From Alphaproteobacteria bacterium (GTDB taxonomy: Bacteria; Pseudomonadota; Alphaproteobacteria; RF32; CAG-239), in contig JAGBDC010000016.1 of the NCBI GenBank assembly GCA_017937705.1, forward strand, positions 91,518 through 155,140: a stretch of 63,623 nt of DNA, given 5' to 3'. Positions 58,157 through 63,623 of the stretch are shown here, piece after piece. Both the position numbers and the translations under genes were made by a program. The notes below the pieces were generated by a model. It ran no database searches. It worked only from the letters and a program-made list of their open reading frames with translations, and was not told the DNA's origin. Position 1 is the first letter of the stretch, and each line of letters begins with the position of its first letter.

Positions 58157-58639
58157 ATGGGTGATGCTTCAGTCGCAACGCAAATCGCCAACAAATGGCG
58201 TAAAAAGCGTGGCTCTTTGATTATGGCTTTGCATGAACTTCAAGATGTTAAAGGATATGTTCCATGGGAAGATGCTATGGAATTGGCTCAAGCCATGAAC
58301 ATTCCTTTGGCTCGAATTTATGAAGTTTTGACTTTCTATAACTTTTTCAAATTAGATGCCCCCGGAAAAGCAGTTATATCTGTTTGCACAGGTACTGCCT
58401 GCTATCTTAAGGGCAATGATAAAACTTTGGAAGAATTTAAAAAACAACTCGGAATTAATGAAGGAGAAAGCACTCCCGATAAAATGTTTCACTTGCAATG
58501 TGTTCGTTGCGTCGGTTGCTGCGGATTAGCTCCGGTTTGTGTTGTTAACGGCAAAACATACGGTCGTGTAGGCGTCGGCGATGTTGCCAATATTCTTGCC
58601 GAATGGCGTAAAAAATTTGAAGACGAAAGCAAGGAGTAG
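58157..58639 (+). CDS. hydC: Hydrogenase subunit HydC (NuoE-like [2Fe-2S] protein)
   Basis: 160 aa, thioredoxin-like ferredoxin of the NuoE/HydC/HndA type. The single [2Fe-2S] cluster ligands are Cys77 and Cys82 (CTGTAC) and Cys118 and Cys122 (CVGCC). In multimeric [FeFe]-hydrogenases this subunit connects to HydB and exchanges electrons with NAD(P)H there. GGGAGGAAA precedes the ATG. First gene of the operon; hydB follows 5 bp after the stop. Confidence 0.93.
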   Translation: MGDASVATQIANKWRKKRGSLIMALHELQDVKGYVPWEDAMELAQAMNIPLARIYEVLTFYNFFKLDAPGKAVISVCTGTACYLKGNDKTLEEFKKQLGINEGESTPDKMFHLQCVRCVGCCGLAPVCVVNGKTYGRVGVGDVANILAEWRKKFEDESKE

Positions 58640-58644
58640 AAAAC

Positions 58645-60324
58645 ATGGCCGATATGAGCGAAATTGAAAAAAGATTTGACATTCATGAGATTGCCAAAAA
58701 TAAAAAACAAGATTTAGACAGATATGTATGTAATATCTATTGTTGTCACTCTACCGGTTGTAAATCTTCCGGCAGTGACAGCATTCTTGACCTAATGAAA
58801 AAATCCATAGAAGAACATGGGTTGCAAGGAAAAGTTCGCATCGTTGCAACCGGATGTATGGGATTATGTGCGCAAGGCCCATTGATTCGTGTAGAAATAA
58901 AAGGGCAAAAAGATGTTTTATATAAACGTGTAGAACCATTGATTTCTCGTATCATAATTACCGAACATGTTGTTCCGGCTCTAAAACTAGAAGAAGGACA
59001 AGAATTTATTCTTCCTGATTTCTTGCAAGAATATGTATTGTCTTTAGACTTACCGTTCTTCAAAAAACAAGAAAAAGTTGTTTTGAAACAAGCCGGACAC
59101 ATGGACCCAGAAGATATTCAAGAATATATTGCCGGCGGCGGTTATTTAGCTCTTGAAAAAGTATTAAAAACAATGACACCTGAACAAGTTGTAGAAGAAA
59201 TTAAAAAATCAGGTCTACGTGGTCGTGGTGGTGCCGGATTCTCTACCGGTATGAAATGGGATTTTGCTTCAAGAGTTAAAACCGACGGAGATAAATTTAT
59301 TATTTGTAACGGTGACGAAGGAGACCCCGGTGCATATATGGACCGCAGTATTTTGGAAGCAAACCCACATGGTGTTATCGAAGGTATGATGATTGCAGCT
59401 TATGCAATCGGTGCTACCGAAGGTTGGTTCTATATTCGTGCAGAATATCCATTGGCTGTTGAACGTATTGAAAAAGCTATCAAAGCATGTAAAAAGACAC
59501 GTTTGCTCGGCAATAATATCATGGGAACCGATTTTAGCTTTAATATTGATATTCGTCTTGGTGCCGGTGCATTTGTTTGCGGTGAAGAAACTGCTCTTAT
59601 CAATTCTATCGAAGGAAAAAGAGGAACTCCTCGCCCACGCCCACCATATCCGACAGACAGAGGATTATGGAATAAACCGAGTTGTATTAATAACGTAGAA
59701 ACTTTGGCTAACGTTGCTCCGATTATATTAAAAGGTGCAGACTGGTTCTCTTCTTTCGGAACTGCAACATCAAAAGGAACGAAAGTATTTGCCTTAACCG
59801 GACAAGTTGAACACTCCGGTTTAATTGAGGTTCCGATGGGAACAACAATTAATGAGATTGTGAACGAAATCGGTGGCGGTGTTCCTAACGGAAAAGAGCT
59901 TAAAGCCGTTCAAACCGGTGGACCTTCAGGCGGTGTAATTCCAACCGAATACCTAAACTTGCCGCTTTGCTATGAAGAACTTAAAAAAGTTGGTTCTATT
60001 ATGGGTTCCGGCGGTATGATTGTGATGGACGAAACGTCAGACATGGTTGATATTGCAAAATTCTATCTTGACTTTACGGTTGATGAGTCTTGCGGAAAAT
60101 GTGCTCCTTGCCGTATCGGCGGAAAACAAATGCTTCTTTTACTTGAAAAAATCATTAAAGGACGCGGAACTAAAGCCGATATTGAGCAATTGCGACAAAT
60201 TGCCAATGCAATGCAAAAAGCATCGCTTTGCGGATTAGGACAAACAGCTCCTAACCCTGTATTGTCAACATTGCGTTTCTTCCTTGAAGAATATGAATCT
60301 AAAGTAGCTAAAAACGAAAAATAA
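58645..60324 (+). CDS. hydB: Hydrogenase subunit HydB (NuoF-like, NAD(P)H/FMN), lacking the C-terminal ferredoxin domain
   Basis: 559 aa. N-terminal thioredoxin-like [2Fe-2S] domain with Cys34, Cys39, Cys71 and Cys75; then the NuoF core: GRGGAGFSTGMKWDF (FMN), NGDEGDPGAYMDRS (NAD-binding/FMN), and the [4Fe-4S] site ESCGKCAPCRIG with the last Cys in ASLCGLGQ. It stops soon after, at SKVAKNEK. Well-studied HydB/HndC subunits continue with a linker and two [4Fe-4S] ferredoxin motifs; these are missing, so electron flow between flavin, HydC and HydA may differ and flavin-based bifurcation is not assured. Confidence 0.93.
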   Translation: MADMSEIEKRFDIHEIAKNKKQDLDRYVCNIYCCHSTGCKSSGSDSILDLMKKSIEEHGLQGKVRIVATGCMGLCAQGPLIRVEIKGQKDVLYKRVEPLISRIIITEHVVPALKLEEGQEFILPDFLQEYVLSLDLPFFKKQEKVVLKQAGHMDPEDIQEYIAGGGYLALEKVLKTMTPEQVVEEIKKSGLRGRGGAGFSTGMKWDFASRVKTDGDKFIICNGDEGDPGAYMDRSILEANPHGVIEGMMIAAYAIGATEGWFYIRAEYPLAVERIEKAIKACKKTRLLGNNIMGTDFSFNIDIRLGAGAFVCGEETALINSIEGKRGTPRPRPPYPTDRGLWNKPSCINNVETLANVAPIILKGADWFSSFGTATSKGTKVFALTGQVEHSGLIEVPMGTTINEIVNEIGGGVPNGKELKAVQTGGPSGGVIPTEYLNLPLCYEELKKVGSIMGSGGMIVMDETSDMVDIAKFYLDFTVDESCGKCAPCRIGGKQMLLLLEKIIKGRGTKADIEQLRQIANAMQKASLCGLGQTAPNPVLSTLRFFLEEYESKVAKNEK

Positions 60325-60338
60325 GAGGAGCTTTTAAT

Positions 60339-62108
60339 ATGGTAAAACTAACTATTGATAATCGTGAAGTTGAAGTAGATGCCGGCACCTCTATTTTAGA
60401 AGCTGCTCGCAAATTACAAATTGAAATTCCGACACTTTGTAACCACCCTGATGTTGATCCGTCAGCAGGTTGCGGTATGTGTATTGTTCGTGTAAACGGT
60501 CGTATTATGCGTTCTTGCTGTACTCCGGTTGCAGAAGGCATGGAAGTTATATCATCAGATGCCGAGCTTTACGAAGTTCGTCGCATGGTGCTAAAATTGT
60601 TATTAAGTAACCACCCAAATTCTTGTTTGTCTTGTGCTCGTTCAGGTCAGTGCGAATTACAAGAAATGGCTAATACATTTAATATCATTGATGCACCATT
60701 ACCAAACCTCACTAAAAAATATGAAATTGACGATTCAACAAAGTCTATCGTATTTGATAACTCAAAATGTATTTTGTGCGGACGTTGCGTTGAAGTATGT
60801 CAAAACCAACAAAATGTATGGGCTTTGAGCTATCTCAACCGTGGTCTTGCCACACGTATAACTCCGGCAAACGGCATAAAACTGGAAGACAGCCCTTGTA
60901 TTAAATGCGGACAATGTTCTGCTCACTGCCCAACCGGAGCTATTGTAGAATACGACGATACCGAAAAAGTTTGGGCGATGTTGCGCAATCCGGATATTTA
61001 TACCATTGTACAAATAGCACCGGCTGTTCGTGTTGCTATCGGCGAAGAATTTGGTTTTGAGTTCGGAGAAAACTTAACCGGAAAAACTTATGCTACACTT
61101 CGCCGCATGGGCTTTGATAAAGTTTTTGATACAAACTTCGGTGCCGACTTGACTATCATTGAAGAAGCTACCGAATTTGTTCGTCGCTTTACTCAAGCAC
61201 CGGAAAGCTTGCCAATGTTTACATCATGTTGTCCGGCATGGGTTGATTTGTTAGAAAAATATCACTCTGATATGATTCCAAACTTCTCAACCTGCAAATC
61301 TCCACAAGCAATGGTAGGAGCTTTGGCAAAAACATATTATGCCGATAAAATGGGTATTGATCCGGAAAAAATTAGAGTTATATCAGTAATGCCATGTACC
61401 GCTAAGAAGTGGGAAATAGTTCGCAGTGAAGATATGAAATCATCTGGTTTCCAAGACATTGATGTTTCTATTACCACTCGTGAATTGGCAAAAATGATAA
61501 AACAAGCCGGTATTGACTTCCGTAATATCAAGGAAGAAGAAGCTGATAATCCTCTCGGAGAATATACCGGAGCCGGAACAATCTTCGGAACCACCGGTGG
61601 TGTTATGACCGCAGCTTTACGTACCGCATATTATTACATTACCGGTCAAGAACTCGGCAACCTTGATTTTAAAGAAATTGATGGTTTAGAGGGGATTAAG
61701 GAAACAACCGTAACCATCAACGGAAGTGATGTAAAAATTGCCGTTGCGCATGGTATCGGTAATGTTGAAGAAATTTTGTGTCGCATTCGTGAAGCAAAAG
61801 AAAAAGGCGAAGAACTTCCATATCACTTCATCGAAGTTATGGCATGCCGTGGCGGTTGCGTTGCCGGAGGCGGACAACCTCGTGTTATTGGCTCGGGATA
61901 TGCTAAACCATGGGGTATTACCGACAAAATCCGCAAACAACGTGCTGCAGGTCTTCTAAACGAAGATTTGAATGCAAAAAATCGTATGTCTCACCACAAC
62001 GAATCCGTAAAAACTCTTTATAAAGAATATCTCGGAGAACCTGGTGGAGATAATGCACACCACTTGTTGCATACAAAATATGTAGCTCGTGATAAATATA
62101 AATGCTAA
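60339..62108 (+). CDS. hydA: [FeFe]-hydrogenase catalytic subunit HydA
   Basis: 589 aa, modular M3-type. In order: [2Fe-2S] plant-type ferredoxin (Cys34, Cys45, Cys48, Cys60), His-ligated [4Fe-4S] site (His92, Cys96, Cys99, Cys105), two [4Fe-4S] motifs (Cys144-Cys154 and Cys187-Cys197), then the H-cluster domain with L1 MFTSCCPAW (Cys297, Cys298), L2 MPCTAKK (Cys353) and L3 EVMACRGGCVAGGGQP (Cys503, Cys507), and the small-subunit-like C-terminus with AHHLLHTKY. L3 has Arg504 where most have Pro. It evolves or takes up H2 using electrons from HydB/HydC. Maturation needs HydG (present at 7264) plus HydE/HydF elsewhere. Confidence 0.96.
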   Translation: MVKLTIDNREVEVDAGTSILEAARKLQIEIPTLCNHPDVDPSAGCGMCIVRVNGRIMRSCCTPVAEGMEVISSDAELYEVRRMVLKLLLSNHPNSCLSCARSGQCELQEMANTFNIIDAPLPNLTKKYEIDDSTKSIVFDNSKCILCGRCVEVCQNQQNVWALSYLNRGLATRITPANGIKLEDSPCIKCGQCSAHCPTGAIVEYDDTEKVWAMLRNPDIYTIVQIAPAVRVAIGEEFGFEFGENLTGKTYATLRRMGFDKVFDTNFGADLTIIEEATEFVRRFTQAPESLPMFTSCCPAWVDLLEKYHSDMIPNFSTCKSPQAMVGALAKTYYADKMGIDPEKIRVISVMPCTAKKWEIVRSEDMKSSGFQDIDVSITTRELAKMIKQAGIDFRNIKEEEADNPLGEYTGAGTIFGTTGGVMTAALRTAYYYITGQELGNLDFKEIDGLEGIKETTVTINGSDVKIAVAHGIGNVEEILCRIREAKEKGEELPYHFIEVMACRGGCVAGGGQPRVIGSGYAKPWGITDKIRKQRAAGLLNEDLNAKNRMSHHNESVKTLYKEYLGEPGGDNAHHLLHTKYVARDKYKC

Positions 62109-62121
62109 TCACATAAAAAGA

Positions 62122-62160
62122 AAAAACACCGTAGCTTTCAAAAGCTGCGGTGTTTTGTTT
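62122..62160 (+). terminator. Terminator of the hydrogenase operon
   Basis: AAAACACCGTAGCTTT pairs with AGCTGCGGTGTTTT across a 4-nt loop; T-rich tail. Strong hairpin of about 14 bp with one G-U pair. Confidence 0.9.
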
Positions 62161-62175
62161 TGATGTTTGCAAGGC

Positions 62176-62301
62176 TTAAGCAAAGCATCTGTCAAAAGGC
62201 TTGAATATCAGCTCGAGGATTGCAAAAGGGATTGCAACAATCAGAGCAATTGAAAAGATACCGCCCCAAACAATTCTTCCTAAAAGAGTATACTTTTCCA
62301 T
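62176..62301 (-). CDS. Small single-pass membrane protein, 41 aa
   Basis: MEKYTLLGRIVWGGIFSIAL starts a frame with one hydrophobic helix (about 10-31) and a short C-terminus ending KPFDRCFA. It is too short to place in a family. The ATG at 62301 is preferred over a longer upstream start at 62409 that would be in AT-rich leader sequence; the ribosome-binding site is weak. It lies between two strong terminators and uses the more G/C-rich codons of the neighbouring 62468 gene. Moderately likely to be real. Confidence 0.5.
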   Translation of the reverse strand: MEKYTLLGRIVWGGIFSIALIVAIPFAILELIFKPFDRCFA

Positions 62302-62416
62302 ACGCTTAAATTTTATGTGGTTAATACTAGATAAATAATTCAAAAAACTATTTATCTTATAACACAAAACCCCCACTTGAGCAAATAAAAAATTTTTATC
62401 AAAAAACACAACAAAA

Positions 62417-62450
62417 AAACACCGCAGTCATAAAAGACAGCGGTGTTTTT
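62417..62450. terminator. Bidirectional terminator
   Basis: AAACACCGC ... GCGGTGTTT with a 14-nt loop has T-runs on both strands. It ends the 62468 gene on the minus strand. Confidence 0.8.
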
Positions 62451-62467
62451 AATTAGAGATTTGCCGA

Positions 62468-63623
62468 TTACTCGTAGGCAACGATTTCCATTGCTCCCCA
62501 GCCAGTCAACGTAACACCATCGACTTTAGCACTAACGTCCTGCTTAAACTGATAGACAGTATAAGTACCATCATCATCCTGACTTGATCCGATAGCTCTC
62601 ATTTCAGGAGTTGCATTGACAATATCCGTAAACTGTGTAGCACCAGGCATATAACATTTAAGAATACCATCATCATACACAGCCTCGTCATGAATAAAGT
62701 TAATCGCTATATCAAAATAGTTATAATTAACACACCATTTTTGATAATAACGAGTACATGTAACGAAGTTAGCTTCTGTTGCTCTAGGCTCAGAAACAAC
62801 ATCAAGGCTAAAGCCGGAAGAAACTATCGCAAGGTCATTTTGATAACCCCTGATAACCTTATAGTCATAATTCTCACATTCAATATATGCTCCGAAATAA
62901 CAAACTATAGGCTCTTCCTCAACTTTTCCATCCGACCATGTACGGCGAACAACAAGCTTGGACTCTATTATCTCTCCTGTTGTCGTAACTGTTGACGATA
63001 ATGGCTCACTATTCACAACACAAGGATGAGAACCAACAAATCTACGGAGTTCTACTTTAGCAGTTAAGTCATAGGTTTTACCTTGGAATTCTACTGAAAT
63101 TGCATGAGTAAGGAGCTTACGGATATAAACATAGCATCCTCCCTCAATAATAAACTCCAAGTCCTCAAGTTTATAGCCCTTATCCTTGATAGTTCCGATT
63201 TGATGATATGGCATGAGTTGTTTGGTATAACCATCATCATAGGTAGCTACCTCATAATCAAGCTCATAATCAAATGAGAAGTTCTCAAAAGATACGGTAT
63301 AAACCAATATTGAGTCAACGATATCTACAAAGCCCTCCTCACGGGTCTTTCTCACCTTGTGAGAAAGCGACGTTGTATACTCGCCAAGCTCAAAATTGTC
63401 TACTACCAACGTAGTGTCCGTGTTGTTAAACACATTAGTCAGGGTTACTTCTACTCGCTCTTCAAAGGCTGCTCGGGTCTGACCCTTCACCATTATCCAA
63501 GACTTATAAGAGAGTTCGGTACCTACATTTGTACCTTCGGGGTTTGTTGACGGTGTTTCGATGATTTCATCTTCTACTCCCTCGTCCAACACTTCACTTT
63601 CGATTACCTCTGGTAATACTTCC
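62468..63623 (-). CDS. Large unrecognised protein, N-terminal part beyond the window (partial)
   Basis: The reading frame is open from the stop at 62468 through the window edge: in-frame codons upstream of the GTG at 63592 continue to the last base without a stop. At least 385 residues are seen; the C-terminus is complete (GWGAMEIVAYE). It is beta-rich, with many Thr, Val, Asp, Tyr and Glu residues, acidic, and has no visible membrane helix; FVDIVDSILVYTVSFENF and GYKLEDLEFIIEGG are typical stretches. It resembles surface-exposed or phage-structural modular proteins in composition but matches no family I know. Codon use differs from the core genes. Followed by a bidirectional terminator. Confidence 0.75.
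   Translation of the reverse strand, partial: EVLPEVIESEVLDEGVEDEIIETPSTNPEGTNVGTELSYKSWIMVKGQTRAAFEERVEVTLTNVFNNTDTTLVVDNFELGEYTTSLSHKVRKTREEGFVDIVDSILVYTVSFENFSFDYELDYEVATYDDGYTKQLMPYHQIGTIKDKGYKLEDLEFIIEGGCYVYIRKLLTHAISVEFQGKTYDLTAKVELRRFVGSHPCVVNSEPLSSTVTTTGEIIESKLVVRRTWSDGKVEEEPIVCYFGAYIECENYDYKVIRGYQNDLAIVSSGFSLDVVSEPRATEANFVTCTRYYQKWCVNYNYFDIAINFIHDEAVYDDGILKCYMPGATQFTDIVNATPEMRAIGSSQDDDGTYTVYQFKQDVSAKVDGVTLTGWGAMEIVAYE

Noticed and set aside
61686-62172. Several minus-strand frames opposite hydA
   Set aside because: Shadows of a strongly conserved gene, with no ribosome-binding sites and no recognisable products.
62302-62409. N-terminal extension of the 41-aa protein
   Set aside because: The added part is AT-rich, ends in the terminator region and gives no family-like sequence.

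Overview
The window looks like a chromosomal stretch of an AT-rich, probably anaerobic and host-associated member of the Alphaproteobacteria. This placement is inferred from gene content and order: an IalB-family protein next to rlmN, an acetylornithine-deacetylase-like M20 gene, the gpmI-envC-ctpA-rppH string, UPF0260-dnaB, a TlpA gene divergent from a small YPxxYP lipoprotein, and a DivL-like PAS protein. The anaerobic lifestyle is inferred from a three-gene [FeFe]-hydrogenase operon and the maturase HydG. No rRNA, CRISPR array, insertion sequence or prophage was seen. Most of the window is densely packed core genome, with both strands used in short operons.

Layout. 1-1.6 kb: an orphan gene, a gene-free 480-bp stretch with copies of a palindromic repeat, and a type IVb-like pilin. 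1.6-5.4 kb: xerD with a tiny overlapping membrane-protein gene, aroK, then rpsB (with a structured leader) and tsf. 5.4-8.7 kb: an unknown gene, dnaJ with a heat-shock-like promoter, and hydG. 8.8-12 kb: a secreted unknown, tRNA-Arg(CCU), a membrane protein and an M20 peptidase. 12.1-17.3 kb: an SH3 lipoprotein, a PilT/DotB-type ATPase, a TlpA thioredoxin, a small lipoprotein, and a translationally coupled VWA/PP2C/kinase module (TerY-P-like triad). 17.3-23.6 kb: a nitronate monooxygenase-like enzyme, then a nucleoside-salvage operon (cdd-punA-deoC-deoA) that continues into pgeF and an AmpD-like amidase. 23.7-28.9 kb: a giant AsmA protein and a divergent GalU-like enzyme. 29-31.7 kb: an orphan gene, rplY-pth and ychF. 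31.8-35.2 kb: BI-1, a YgjP-like metalloprotein, UPF0260, dnaB. 35.4-44.1 kb: a membrane protein, a protein of 11-residue repeats, an unknown, rppH, ctpA, envC, gpmI, a PBP1A-type synthase and tsaB. 44.2-51.7 kb: a PAS array without a kinase, a disordered K/E-rich protein, a TPR membrane protein, a degenerate EEP-like membrane protein and a Lon-like protease. 51.7-58.1 kb: a CCA-transferase-like gene, an IalB-like protein, rlmN, tRNA-Arg(CCG), rpmB, grpE and a glycogen synthase. 58.1-62.1 kb: hydrogenase operon hydC-hydB-hydA. 62.1-63.6 kb: a tiny membrane protein and a large protein that runs off the window.

How the genes work together. HydC/HydB/HydA would couple NAD(P)H to H2, with HydG building CO/CN ligands for the active site. 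The salvage operon breaks nucleosides down to bases and sugar phosphates. EnvC, CtpA, the PBP, the amidase and PgeF form a cell-wall group. The VWA/phosphatase/kinase triad is the most system-like accessory module. The points most worth following are that triad and its secretion/envelope neighbours, the hydrogenase whose HydB lacks the usual C-terminal ferredoxin domain, a CCA-transferase with Asp replaced by Asn at its metal site in a genome whose tRNA genes encode CCA, a shared dnaJ/grpE promoter motif, and several precise inverted repeats placed like operators.
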